This document shows positions 18,267 through 27,252 of a stretch of 57,077 bases of DNA, piece by piece. The stretch lies in the NCBI GenBank assembly GCA_017484095.1, contig JAFUTU010000006.1:1-57077 (forward strand), in the 5' to 3' direction. The position numbers and the translations under genes were made by a program. The notes under the pieces were generated by a model. It ran no database searches. It saw only the letters and a list, made by a program, of their open reading frames with translations, and was not told the origin of the DNA. The DNA is from Ruminococcus sp. (GTDB lineage: Bacteria > Bacillota > Clostridia > Oscillospirales > Ruminococcaceae). How positions within the stretch are numbered: the first letter of the stretch is position 1; the number at the start of each line of letters is the position of its first letter.

Positions 18267-18889
18267 GCATCATTATTGGGCTTACAGGCCAGAGCGGTGC
18301 AGGCAAAAGCACTGTTTGCAGAGTGTTCAAGCGGGAGGGCTTTGCGGTGATCGACTGTGATAAGGTCGCGGCTGAGGTCACTAAGGCAGGTTCGGATTGC
18401 AACAGAGAGCTATCGGCATCGTTCCCTGAATGCTTTGATGAAAGCTTTGCGCTTGACCGTGCAAAAATGGCACAGATCGTCTTTTCTGACAGTGAAAGTC
18501 TCTGGCTGCTGGAAAGAATAGAATTTAAATATATAACCGCAGAGATCGAGAAAAAAGTTGAAAAACTGTCCAAAAAAGCGGACTATATCGTGCTTGATGC
18601 ACCGACACTTTTTGAGGCAGGTATCGACAGCAGCTGTGATATTATCGCGGCAGTTGTGAGCGATGAGGATATAAGGCTCAGGCGGATAACAGAGCGCGAC
18701 TCAGTTAGTGAAGAGCTTGCAAAAAAGAGGTTTTCATCTCAGCACGACGAAGAGTTTTTCAGGGAGCGCTGCGGCCTGATAATAGAGAATAACGGCACCT
18801 TTGCCGACGTGGAGTGTTCGGCTGAGGAGGTCGCAAGAAAGATCAAAGGAATGTTTGGTAATGCCTGCAAAGACATCAAAAACAGTTAG
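18263..18889 (+). CDS. coaE: Dephospho-CoA kinase
   Basis: 208 residues from a GTG start, with AAGGTGG upstream inside the sua5 gene. P-loop GLTGQSGAGKST near residues 6-17, the ID-CD substrate motif (VIDCDKVAAEV) near 33, and the DAPTLFEAG stretch near 113 are diagnostic. It catalyses the last step of coenzyme A synthesis, phosphorylation of the ribose 3' hydroxyl. The length is normal, and the 3' end overlaps the following transglycosylase gene by 29 bases. Confidence 0.93.
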   Translation: MSIIIGLTGQSGAGKSTVCRVFKREGFAVIDCDKVAAEVTKAGSDCNRELSASFPECFDESFALDRAKMAQIVFSDSESLWLLERIEFKYITAEIEKKVEKLSKKADYIVLDAPTLFEAGIDSSCDIIAAVVSDEDIRLRRITERDSVSEELAKKRFSSQHDEEFFRERCGLIIENNGTFADVECSAEEVARKIKGMFGNACKDIKNS

Positions 18890-19553
18890 AAAAACTTCTG
18901 CACCGAGAGGTAAGGGAGCAGTAAAAAGAAAGACTAAAAAAAGAATAAAAAAGGGACCTGTTTTTCTTGCAGTGGTATTGCTTGCGGCTATAGTTACACT
19001 GATAGTTCTGCACGGAAAGGACATAGCTAAGAAAGTAAAGGAATTGCCGCAGGCGTTTACATACCCGACGGATTATGAGGAATATGTCGTTAAGTATTCA
19101 TCGGAGTATAACTGCGACCCTGTGCTGGTGTTCTCAGTGATAAAGGTCGAGAGCGGTTTTGACCCCGATGCAGTATCGGAGGTCGGAGCGAGAGGTCTTA
19201 TGCAGCTGATGAAGGACGCATTCGACTGGATAAAATTCAGGCTCGATGATGACAGGGGCTATACGTTCGACGATATCTTTGATCCTAAGCTGAATATTCA
19301 GTACGGAACATATTATCTCAGCTATCTGCTTGAAAAATATGACGGCTCGATAGAGCTAACTGCGGCGTCATATCACTGTGGCATGAGTCTCGTTGACAGC
19401 TGGATAGCGGACGGTACTATCGACCCCAAGAATTTCCGCATAGAGGATATTCCCGATGCTAACGACCAGACTGCAAATTACGTTGATAAGATAATGACTG
19501 CCTACAGTCATTATAAAGACATACTGGCGAGCAGCCACACGGTAAGTGAATAA
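18861..19553 (+). CDS. Membrane-anchored lytic transglycosylase (SLT domain)
   Basis: 230 residues from ATG 18861 (MPAKTSKTVRK), with AAAGGA ten bases upstream. A basic cytosolic tail is followed by one membrane anchor (about 37-56) and an extracytoplasmic SLT/GEWL domain: VFSVIKVESGFDP with the catalytic glutamate near residue 96, GARGLMQLM, and the TAASYHCG segment. It should cleave peptidoglycan glycan strands. Clostridial homologues lie in the same coaE neighbourhood. Confidence 0.9.
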   Translation: MPAKTSKTVRKTSAPRGKGAVKRKTKKRIKKGPVFLAVVLLAAIVTLIVLHGKDIAKKVKELPQAFTYPTDYEEYVVKYSSEYNCDPVLVFSVIKVESGFDPDAVSEVGARGLMQLMKDAFDWIKFRLDDDRGYTFDDIFDPKLNIQYGTYYLSYLLEKYDGSIELTAASYHCGMSLVDSWIADGTIDPKNFRIEDIPDANDQTANYVDKIMTAYSHYKDILASSHTVSE

Positions 19554-19603
19554 CGGTAATTGTGCGCAGCACAGTTGCGCAATGACGATAAGGAGGAAAT
19601 ACT

Positions 19604-21010
19604 ATGAGCGAAAAAGAAAAGTCACAGGCAGAGCTGCTGTCTGAAAAGATCCTGTCGGACAAGAAAAATGCAGGGCTCAGAATGAGCGATGAGCAGATAG
19701 CCGAGGCAGATGCTTTTTGCGAGGGCTATAAGGCATTTCTCAATACTGCCAAGACAGAGCGCGAGGCAGTTATCGAGGCAGTGAAACAGGCAGAGGCTGC
19801 CGGATTCAGGCGTTTTGAAAAGGGAAAGAAATACCAGCCTAATGAAAAGTTCTATTTTGTGAACCGTGAAAAGGCGATAATTCTCGGTGTAATGGGCTCA
19901 GAGGATATCAGCACGGGTGTGCGTCTTGCGGCTGCACATATCGATTCACCCAGACTTGACCTTAAGCAGAACCCTCTTTATGAAGAGAAGGAGCTTGCTC
20001 TGTTCAAAACGCATTATTACGGCGGTATAAAGAAATATCAGTGGCCTACTATACCGCTGTCTCTGCACGGTGTTATCGTGAAGGGTGACGGTTCAAAAAT
20101 AGCTGTGAGCATCGGTGAGGATGAAAGCGACCCTGTTTTCTGTATTACTGATATACTTCCGCACCTTGCAGATGAGCAGATGAGACGTCCTGCACCTAAG
20201 CTTATCCAGGGTGAGGAGCTTAATATTCTTATTGGCTCGCGTCCGTTCAAGGATGATAAGATATCGAACAAGGTAAAGCTCAATATCATGGCTATACTGA
20301 ATGAGAAATATGGTATAGTGGAGGACGATTTCATTTCAGCAGAGCTGGAGGCTGTGCCTCAGTTCAAGGCGCGTGACGTTGGATTTGACAGAAGCATGGT
20401 CGGCTCCTACGGACAGGACGACAGAGTGTGTGCCTATACGGCTTTGCAGGCGATACTTGACTGCGACAGCCCTAAAAAGACCTGCCTTACTATCCTTACT
20501 GATAAGGAGGAAACAGGCAGCGACGGAAACACAGGTCTCAACAGCTCATATCTGCCGTATTTCATAGCTGATCTTGCTAAGCCTTTCGGCTATGAGGGCA
20601 GAGAGATCATTTCTGTTTCTGAGTGCCTTTCCGCTGATGTTAACGCAGGCGTTGACCCAACTTTCTCATCACCGTTCGAGATAAGAAATGCATCGCAGCT
20701 CAATTACGGAGTCGTAGCTACCAAATTTACGGGCGCAAGAGGAAAGAGCGGTACTTCAGATGCATCGGCTGAATTTGTGGGCAGGATAAGAAAGCTTTTT
20801 GATGATAACGGTGTTATCTGGCAGACGGGAGAGCTCGGAAAGGTAGATGCAGGCGGCGGCGGAACTGTCGCTCAGTATATCGCAAATCTTGACTTTGATG
20901 TTATAGATGTCGGTGTGCCTGTGCTTTCTATGCACGCACCTTTTGAGATAACAGCTAAGCTTGATGACTATATGGCTTATAAGGCATTCTGTGTTTTCTT
21001 TGCTGACTGA
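19604..21010 (+). CDS. apeB: M18 family aminopeptidase
   Basis: 468 residues with AAGGAGG seven bases before the ATG. The dinuclear-metal M18 motifs are in place: AAHIDSPRLD near residue 107 (His ligand), YGQDDRVCAYTAL near 267 (Asp), TDKEETGSDGNTG near 302 (Glu pair), and the final LSMHAPFE near 442 (His). The family is cytosolic, removes N-terminal acidic or neutral residues, and assembles into large tetrahedral complexes. A 13-base stem reading GTGCGCAGCACAGTTGCGCA precedes it at about 19561-19580. Confidence 0.92.
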   Translation: MSEKEKSQAELLSEKILSDKKNAGLRMSDEQIAEADAFCEGYKAFLNTAKTEREAVIEAVKQAEAAGFRRFEKGKKYQPNEKFYFVNREKAIILGVMGSEDISTGVRLAAAHIDSPRLDLKQNPLYEEKELALFKTHYYGGIKKYQWPTIPLSLHGVIVKGDGSKIAVSIGEDESDPVFCITDILPHLADEQMRRPAPKLIQGEELNILIGSRPFKDDKISNKVKLNIMAILNEKYGIVEDDFISAELEAVPQFKARDVGFDRSMVGSYGQDDRVCAYTALQAILDCDSPKKTCLTILTDKEETGSDGNTGLNSSYLPYFIADLAKPFGYEGREIISVSECLSADVNAGVDPTFSSPFEIRNASQLNYGVVATKFTGARGKSGTSDASAEFVGRIRKLFDDNGVIWQTGELGKVDAGGGGTVAQYIANLDFDVIDVGVPVLSMHAPFEITAKLDDYMAYKAFCVFFAD

Positions 21011-21140
21011 TTGTTGAAAGTGCATAAGTACTGCCGAGATTATTTGTGAGAAAGTTAAAATCTGTTCATATACGGAAACCTCTCTATTACTGAGAGCGGA
21101 ATCACAATGAAGTTCGAGAAGGAAGACGATTAATAGTTAA

Positions 21141-21172
21141 CTGCGCTGCCTGATGACAGCGCAGATTTTTTT
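21141..21172 (+). terminator. Rho-independent terminator
   Basis: Perfect eight-base stem CTGCGCTG/CAGCGCAG (21141-21148, 21157-21164) followed by seven T. It lies 130 bases after apeB; the gap holds a 24-codon open reading (ending in TAA at 21131-21133) without an upstream ATG, which I do not call a gene. Confidence 0.9.
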
Positions 21173-21177
21173 GCACC

Positions 21178-21214
21178 AAAAAAAGAGCCCTGTTTCCACA
21201 GAGCTCTTTTTTCT
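21178..21214. terminator. Bidirectional terminator between apeB and the xylosidase
   Basis: Near-perfect stem AGAGCcCTG / CAGaGCTCT around a TTCC loop, flanked by A7 on the left and T6 on the right, so it can act on both strands. It serves the minus-strand xylosidase gene. Confidence 0.85.
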
Positions 21215-21228
21215 GTATTGTTATAATC

Positions 21229-23571
21229 TTAAAGCTCGATTATTACTTTGCCGCCGAAGTTAGGGCTTACATCTGCCTTCTTATCGGTGCCAGCGATCTC
21301 AATAGTAAAGCTTGCTTTGGTATCGGTGTATGTGCACTCGATCTTATTGCCGTTTCTTACAGATGTAAGTTCAAATATCTGCTGTGCTTCGGTATCATAT
21401 ATCTTTGCCGAAGCGCTCTTTCCGTCTTCAAGCTCGTAGATCTTAAAGGTAGTTCCGTCAAGGTAGTCATACTCAATATCGTTCTCGAACTTGCCATAAG
21501 CTATCACGCTGTTTGGTTTAGCGAGGGCAGGTATCTCAAAATATGAGCACTTGTGTCTGTACCACTTGCCGCCCTCAAGCACCTTGCCTGTGATGATGTC
21601 GGTCCATTTGCCCTCAGGGAGATAGTACTCAGCCATACCCTCATCATTGAGGATAGGTGCAACGAGGATATTGTCACCGAACATATACTGTCTGTCTATA
21701 GTCAGGCAGGTAGGATCATCAGCATAGTCGATCACCATAGCTCTCATTACAGGCACGCCCACCTCATGAGTCTTGATAGCCTGTGCCCAGATGTACGGCA
21801 TCAGCTGACCTTTGAGCTTTGTGAAGAAGCGAAGAACATCGCAAGCCTCTTCGTCAAACAGCCACGGCACTCTGTAAGACTGGTTTCCGTGCAGACGACT
21901 GTGAGATGAGAACATACCGAAAGCTGCCCATCTTTTGTAGATATCGGGTGTTGCGGTTGCCTCAAAGCCTGCCATATCGTGAGATGTATAACCAAAACCG
22001 GAGATGCACAGCGACAGACAGCCTCTTACTACCTCAGCCATAGAGTTGTAGTTGCCTGAGCAGTCACCGCCCCAGTGAACAGGGAACTTCTGTCCGCCTG
22101 CTGTTGCTGATCTAGCAAATAGACAAGCCTTGTTCTCTCCGTAATATTCTTTGAGCACGTTGAAGGTACACTCGTTGTAGAGATATGTGTAATAGTTGTG
22201 CATCTTTATCGGGTCAGAGCCGTCGAAATACTTAACGCCCCTGGTTGGTATTCTCTCACCGAAGTCTGTCTTGAAGGTATCTACGCCCATTTCGCAGAGC
22301 TTTCTGAGATATGATGCGAACCACTTGCATGCATCGGGGTTTGTAAAGTCAACTATAGCCATTCCGGGCTGCCATGTATCACACTGGAATACGCTGCCGT
22401 CCTCGTTTTTGATGAAGTAGCCGTTTTCCATACCCTCGTCAAAAAGTCTTGATCTCTGTCCTACATATGGGTTTATCCATACGCAGGTGTGAAGGTTCTT
22501 ATCCTCGTGCAGTCTCTTAAGCATAGCCTCTGGCTCGGGGAACTGGCTCTTGTCCCACTCAAAGTTGCACCATTCAAATCCCTTCATCCAGAAGCAGTCA
22601 AAATGGAATACCTGCAGGGGGATATCTCTCTCAGCCATGCCGTCTATAAAGGAGGTTATAGTCTCCTCGTCATATGTGGTGGTGAAGGAGGTAGTCAGCC
22701 AAAGACCGAAGCTGAATGCAGGCGGCAGCGAAGGCTTGCCTGTAAGTGTTGTATAGCCTGCCAGAGCATCTGTGATGTTCTCTCCGCCAAATACGAAATA
22801 TTCAAGGCTTTCACCTGGAACCGTAAACGAAACCTTAGAAACGGTGTCTGAACAGATCTCATAGGATACCTTGTCAGAGCTGTTCACGAAAACGCCGTAG
22901 CCTCTTGACGATACATAGAAAGGTATGCACTTGTATGACTGATCCGAGCAGGTGCCACCGTCGGAATTCCATACTTCAACGGTCTGTCCGTTCTTTGCAA
23001 AGGTGGTGAACTTCTCGCCGAAGCCGTAGAAGTATTCGCCGACGCTTGTATCAAGCTGCTCTCTGATATATGTTGTATGTGGGTCGCTTGGGTAGTTCCA
23101 GAAGGTGTCGTCGGCTGCAAGCTGCATTCTTGCCTGCCTTCTGTACTCGCTCTCGAAGATGATGCCTGTAGATCTCCAGCCGCCGCTTGTGAGCTTCTTG
23201 TCCTTATAATAATAGGTAAAGCTCCAGCTTTCACGGCTGACAACGAGTTTGGTATCACCGGAGACAAGCACCGCTTCCTTCTCGTTAATAGTTACCGAAG
23301 GCTTATAGCTGCCCTCATTCAGAACAAAGTGAGGACCATTATCGATATAGCCCTTGTGGTGAGTGATATTCACTCTGATGCAGTTCTCCTGAGTGGAGGT
23401 GTACCTGATCTCCAGGTTGGCACTTCCGAGCATCATTGCTCTGTTGTAAACAACGAACGGAGTCGCAACGATCATAAAGCCGTTTTCGATCTCCTCGACC
23501 TCGAACGCTTGATTTGCATAGTTTACTTCATATCCCTTCTGATTGAGCCAGAATCCGTCGGCAAATTTCAT
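21229..23571 (-). CDS. yicI: GH31 alpha-xylosidase (YicI-like)
   Basis: 780 residues from ATG 23571 (MKFADGFWLNQKGYEV), chosen because GGGAGG lies nine bases upstream and the N-terminus matches YicI; a longer start at 23592 is less likely. The GH31 barrel has the nucleophile aspartate in DTFKTDFGERIP near residue 413 and the acid/base in HWGGDCSGNY near 478. No signal peptide, so the enzyme is cytosolic and acts on imported isoprimeverose-type xyloglucan fragments. The gene stands alone with its own promoter, operator and terminator. Confidence 0.94.
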   Translation of the reverse strand: MKFADGFWLNQKGYEVNYANQAFEVEEIENGFMIVATPFVVYNRAMMLGSANLEIRYTSTQENCIRVNITHHKGYIDNGPHFVLNEGSYKPSVTINEKEAVLVSGDTKLVVSRESWSFTYYYKDKKLTSGGWRSTGIIFESEYRRQARMQLAADDTFWNYPSDPHTTYIREQLDTSVGEYFYGFGEKFTTFAKNGQTVEVWNSDGGTCSDQSYKCIPFYVSSRGYGVFVNSSDKVSYEICSDTVSKVSFTVPGESLEYFVFGGENITDALAGYTTLTGKPSLPPAFSFGLWLTTSFTTTYDEETITSFIDGMAERDIPLQVFHFDCFWMKGFEWCNFEWDKSQFPEPEAMLKRLHEDKNLHTCVWINPYVGQRSRLFDEGMENGYFIKNEDGSVFQCDTWQPGMAIVDFTNPDACKWFASYLRKLCEMGVDTFKTDFGERIPTRGVKYFDGSDPIKMHNYYTYLYNECTFNVLKEYYGENKACLFARSATAGGQKFPVHWGGDCSGNYNSMAEVVRGCLSLCISGFGYTSHDMAGFEATATPDIYKRWAAFGMFSSHSRLHGNQSYRVPWLFDEEACDVLRFFTKLKGQLMPYIWAQAIKTHEVGVPVMRAMVIDYADDPTCLTIDRQYMFGDNILVAPILNDEGMAEYYLPEGKWTDIITGKVLEGGKWYRHKCSYFEIPALAKPNSVIAYGKFENDIEYDYLDGTTFKIYELEDGKSASAKIYDTEAQQIFELTSVRNGNKIECTYTDTKASFTIEIAGTDKKADVSPNFGGKVIIEL

Positions 23572-23614
23572 AGTGGAATACCTCCCGATCATAATTTTTT
23601 AAGCATCAGCGCAA

Positions 23615-23628
23615 TGTATACGTTTACG
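23615..23628. promoter_or_regulatory. LacI/CcpA-type operator (cre-like) over the xylosidase transcription start
   Basis: TGTATACGTTTACG matches the catabolite-repression/LacI-family consensus (TGnAAnCGnTnnCA-like, central CG). It lies 12-25 bases downstream of the -10 box, a position that blocks RNA polymerase. Either CcpA or a local sugar repressor could bind. Confidence 0.6.
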
Positions 23629-23639
23629 CCGTTACAACT

Positions 23640-23668
23640 ATTTTATAACATCTTCCCCAAAATTGCAA
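23640..23668 (-). promoter_or_regulatory. Promoter for the xylosidase gene
   Basis: On the minus strand TTGCAA (23663-23668) and TAAAAT (23640-23645) with a 17-base spacer, about 70 bases upstream of the chosen start. Confidence 0.65.
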
Positions 23669-23798
23669 TAGTAAAAAAGTGATATTTAAGAATTTTTTAT
23701 CTAAAACAGAGCCTTTTTCCGCTCTTTCCGAAATCTTTTCATTATGTTCATATTTTACCGAAAATCGAAAACGTTTGAGAAGAAGCTCGCCTTCAAAG

Positions 23799-23827
23799 TT
23801 GACATAAAGGAAGTGTGATGTTATAAT
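23799..23827 (+). promoter_or_regulatory. Consensus sigma-A promoter for the rRNA methyltransferase
   Basis: Perfect TTGACA (23799-23804) and TATAAT (23822-23827) separated by 17 bases, 32 bases before the ATG. Confidence 0.9.
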
Positions 23828-23859
23828 GATAGTTAATACTTACGTAAGGGAAGAGAACA

Positions 23860-24996
23860 ATGGCAGAAAACACGTGCAGATGCTTTAAAAAGTGCGGCGG
23901 CTGTCAACTCGCGATGAGCTATGACGAGCAGCTCGTTTATAAAAACAGAAAAGCTGCAAGGCTGTTGTCTAGATTCGGGAAGGTAAAGCCTATTTTAGCG
24001 GCAGATGAGCCGTACAGATACCGCAGCAAAGTGCAGACAGTGTACAAGACTGCACGCTCGGGAGAGATAGTTTCGGGAGTGTTCCGCTCGTCTGACAAGG
24101 GAATGACAGTGATCGATGACTGTATGCTTGAAGACAGAAGGGCATCAGAGGTTATAAGGCAGCTGAAGCCGCTTTTAGGTTCTTTCAGGATAAACCCATA
24201 CAACCCCAAAACGGGAAAAGGTGTGCTCAGGCATACACTGATAAGGGTCGGTTCAAAGGGCGTTATGCTGGTGCTTGTTGTAAACAGGGCTGCCGTACCT
24301 AATGCAAAGGGTTTGGCAGAAGTACTTGTGAAAAAATGTCCATTTGTGACGAGCGTTGTGCTCAATGTAAATCAGAATGGTATGCCGCTTACCTTAGGGC
24401 AACAGAATAAGGTGCTGTATGGCAGCGCTTATGTTGAGGACGAGCTTTGCGGCTGTGTGTTCAGGATATCGCCACAGTCGTTTTATCAGGTGAACAGTTC
24501 GCAGACTAAAAAGCTTTATGAAACGGCAATAGAGGCATCTCAGATAGAGAAGGGCAGCAGACTTATTGACGCATACTGCGGGACAGGCACTATTGGGATC
24601 ATCTGCGAAAAGCACGCCGCAGCTGTTGCAGGGTGTGAGCTTAATGAGGAAGCAGTGAGAGATGCACGCATTAATGCAAAGCTTAACAAATGCGAGAACA
24701 TAACATTCTATTCTGCTGATGCAGGAAAGTTTATGACTGAGCTTGCTCGTTCAGGTGAGAATGCAGACATCGTTATGATGGATCCTCCGAGGGCAGGTGC
24801 GTCAAGAGAGTTTCTGGCGGCACTTTGTGAGCTCAGACCAAAGCGGGTGGTGTATGTTTCTTGCAAAATAGAGACTCTTGCAAGAGATATGGTGACGCTT
24901 TCAAAGGCAGGTTACAAGGCTGATATCATACAGCCTGTTGATATGTTCCCTCATACGACAGGGATAGAGACAGTAGTAGGAATGACTTTGGTATAA
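23860..24996 (+). CDS. rlmD: 23S rRNA (uracil-5-)-methyltransferase, RlmD/RumA type
   Basis: 378 residues. Four cysteines at the N-terminus (CRCFKKCGGCQ, residues 6-15) would bind the 4Fe-4S cluster. The SAM-binding domain has DAYCGTGTIGI near 238, the DPPRAGAS motif near 307 and the catalytic cysteine in YVSCKIETLARD near 328. It methylates U747 and/or U1939 of 23S rRNA. It is shorter than most homologues because the N-terminal TRAM domain is absent, a known variant in clostridia. Single gene with its own strong promoter. Confidence 0.92.
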   Translation: MAENTCRCFKKCGGCQLAMSYDEQLVYKNRKAARLLSRFGKVKPILAADEPYRYRSKVQTVYKTARSGEIVSGVFRSSDKGMTVIDDCMLEDRRASEVIRQLKPLLGSFRINPYNPKTGKGVLRHTLIRVGSKGVMLVLVVNRAAVPNAKGLAEVLVKKCPFVTSVVLNVNQNGMPLTLGQQNKVLYGSAYVEDELCGCVFRISPQSFYQVNSSQTKKLYETAIEASQIEKGSRLIDAYCGTGTIGIICEKHAAAVAGCELNEEAVRDARINAKLNKCENITFYSADAGKFMTELARSGENADIVMMDPPRAGASREFLAALCELRPKRVVYVSCKIETLARDMVTLSKAGYKADIIQPVDMFPHTTGIETVVGMTLV

Positions 24997-25028
24997 TCAC
25001 AAGTTATAGTGATATTATGATTTGGTAA

Positions 25029-25057
25029 TTTACAAATATTAAAAAGTATGCTATACT
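25029..25057 (+). promoter_or_regulatory. Promoter for the moxR operon
   Basis: TTTACA (25029-25034) and TATACT (25052-25057), 17-base spacer, 34 bases upstream of moxR. Confidence 0.75.
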
Positions 25058-25090
25058 ATAATCAATATAAAAAATCGGGAGGATCATACT

Positions 25091-26032
25091 ATGAATGAAA
25101 AAGTAAGGCTTTTGACCGAGAACATAGAAAAGGTGATCGTGGGAAAGACAGATTCTGTGCTGAGGATAATCACGGCTATGCTTTGCGGCGGACACGTACT
25201 TATCGAGGACGTGCCAGGTGTCGGAAAAACACAGATGGTATCGGCTCTGGCAAGGTCTGTTGACGGTAAATTCAACAGGATACAGCTTACTCCCGATGTT
25301 ATGCCTTCGGATATCGTGGGATTTTCCATGGTAGACAGTGCTACACATGATCTCACCTACAAGGAGGGTGCTGCGATGTGTAACTTCCTGCTGGCGGACG
25401 AGATAAACAGAGCATCGCCTAAGTCGCAGTCAAGCTTGCTGGAGGTAATGGAGGAAAGACAGATATCTGTAGACGGTGTAACTCATGTTCTGCCGAGACC
25501 TTTTATGGTGCTTGCAACGCAGAACCCTGTTGAGACCTACGGTACATACCACTTGCCCGAGGCACAGATGGACAGGTTCTTGATGAAGATATCAATGGGT
25601 TACCCGACATATGATGCTGAGCTAGATATAATGTCCAGGGCTGAGGCTTCGGATTTCGGAAAGAATGTTGAGGCTGTTATGAGCCTTGATGACATAACTG
25701 CGCTTATGAATTATGCCGAGCAGGTCACAGCGGCGCCAAATGTAAGAAGATACATTCTGAGCATAGTTACCGCGACCAGAAATTCTGACCTTGTTAAGCT
25801 GGGCGTTTCTCCAAGAGGAAGTATAGCGCTTCTCAAGGCGGCTAAGGCTTATGCGTTTGTCATGGGCAGAGGATATGTTACGCCTGATGATGTCAAGGCA
25901 GTGATGAGTGATGTTCTTGCACACAGGCTGATGCTCTCACCGAAGGGCAAGTCTGCATTCGGAAATGAGAGAGCAGCCCTTGCCGAGATAGCGATGACGG
26001 TCAAGTCGCCCGATGAGATAGCTGCCGAATAA
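25091..26032 (+). CDS. MoxR-family AAA+ ATPase
   Basis: 313 residues. Walker A EDVPGVGKTQ near residue 38, Walker B LLADEINRASPKSQSSLLE near 105, sensor segment VLATQNPVE and the MoxR lid domain. AAA_3/MoxR proteins act as chaperones that assemble or activate partner proteins, often VWA or DUF58 proteins. It is the first gene of a moxR-DUF58-transglutaminase operon, with GGGAGG eight bases upstream. Confidence 0.93.
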   Translation: MNEKVRLLTENIEKVIVGKTDSVLRIITAMLCGGHVLIEDVPGVGKTQMVSALARSVDGKFNRIQLTPDVMPSDIVGFSMVDSATHDLTYKEGAAMCNFLLADEINRASPKSQSSLLEVMEERQISVDGVTHVLPRPFMVLATQNPVETYGTYHLPEAQMDRFLMKISMGYPTYDAELDIMSRAEASDFGKNVEAVMSLDDITALMNYAEQVTAAPNVRRYILSIVTATRNSDLVKLGVSPRGSIALLKAAKAYAFVMGRGYVTPDDVKAVMSDVLAHRLMLSPKGKSAFGNERAALAEIAMTVKSPDEIAAE

Positions 26033-26066
26033 TATTTTTGTTCATTAAAAAGAGGGGAGAGAAAGC

Positions 26067-27233
26067 ATGAAAAATGCGATGGGATATCTGGCGTGTGGAC
26101 TGATATCGGTGTTCGTGGCGTATTATATAAATGCTTCGGGAGGCGTGCTGCTGCTTGAGCTGCTCACGCTGGGATTTCTGCTTTCCGCCCTGATATATCT
26201 GCTTTCGCAGAGGAGACTGAAAGTATATGTCAGGTCTGTGGTCGCTGTTGCGGCTAAGAACGATAAGCTTGAAGCAGAGCTTGTACTGAGCTCTTCGATA
26301 TTTCCTCTGCCGACTGCTATGGCTGAGATCACTTTGCAAACTACAGACAATCTCAGGCTGATAGGTGAACCTAAGATAAGGGCTCTGGTCATGTCAAAGG
26401 AGCCTATGGTTGTTAAGGTGCCGATAGAGACCGTTTACTGCGGAGTTGGAGCCATAACAGTAAAAAGCCTTGTGATACATGATTATCTCGGTATTGCGGA
26501 TAAGGATATAACGGCTTCGCTGACGGGAGAGCCTGCGTTTATAAAGGTGTTGCCGAATATACCCGAGACGGGAGGTCAGCAGGAGATACTGCGCGCAACC
26601 GCTGAGAATTCTGCTTATGACGAGGATAATGAGAGTGAGACGAACGAGACCTCTCTGACGCCTACAGGCTTCCCGGGGTTTGAGCACAGAGACTACATTC
26701 CGGGAGATTCTCTCAAAAGGATCAACTGGAAGCTTTCATCGAAGAAAGATGAGCTTATGGTAAGGCTGGATGAAAAGGTGTCGGCATCAAGTCAGATATT
26801 TGTGCTGGATATCCCCCAGGGGAACCTTTTCAACGGAGTTTATATGAAAAACATTGACAATATAGTAGAGGCTTCGCTTGCGATGCTTGATATGCTGGTG
26901 CGGCAGGGTTATGAGAGTGAATTCAACTACTGCATCGGCGGTGAGTGGCGCAGGGCAGAGATAATGCAATACACAGATATACTGCTTTTGCAGGAAGACC
27001 TTGCAGGGATAAGAGTTACCGAAGACAAGGACAGGTTCACGTTCGGTGAGCTTTCTGCAAAGACTATGCCTATCTGCTTTTCGGCTTGCACTGCCGATAT
27101 GCAGGCACAGCTTCAGATATTGGTTGAAAGGCTGAAAGGCTCTTTTGTTTTTACGAAGAGCAGCGGTATAGAAAAGGTTGCCGAGAATGTCTGGCACGTT
27201 GATAATAATATGGAATTTGAACGGCTTGGATAG
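26067..27233 (+). CDS. DUF58 membrane protein
   Basis: 388 residues. Two membrane helices form an N-terminal hairpin (about 4-46). The DUF58 signature FPGFEHRDYIPGDSLKRINWKLSSKK lies near residue 205, followed by a VWA-like fold (SSQIFVLDIPQ). DUF58 proteins are the usual partners of MoxR ATPases and are thought to act at the membrane in envelope biogenesis. AGGGGAGAG precedes the ATG. The next gene begins 19 bases after the stop. Confidence 0.9.
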   Translation: MKNAMGYLACGLISVFVAYYINASGGVLLLELLTLGFLLSALIYLLSQRRLKVYVRSVVAVAAKNDKLEAELVLSSSIFPLPTAMAEITLQTTDNLRLIGEPKIRALVMSKEPMVVKVPIETVYCGVGAITVKSLVIHDYLGIADKDITASLTGEPAFIKVLPNIPETGGQQEILRATAENSAYDEDNESETNETSLTPTGFPGFEHRDYIPGDSLKRINWKLSSKKDELMVRLDEKVSASSQIFVLDIPQGNLFNGVYMKNIDNIVEASLAMLDMLVRQGYESEFNYCIGGEWRRAEIMQYTDILLLQEDLAGIRVTEDKDRFTFGELSAKTMPICFSACTADMQAQLQILVERLKGSFVFTKSSGIEKVAENVWHVDNNMEFERLG

Positions 27234-27252
27234 CTGAAAAGAGGTGAGCATA

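Noticed and set aside
21011..21140. Short gene between apeB and its terminator
   Set aside because: The 24-codon open reading ending at 21133 has only a late ATG and no ribosome site; treated as 3' untranslated region.
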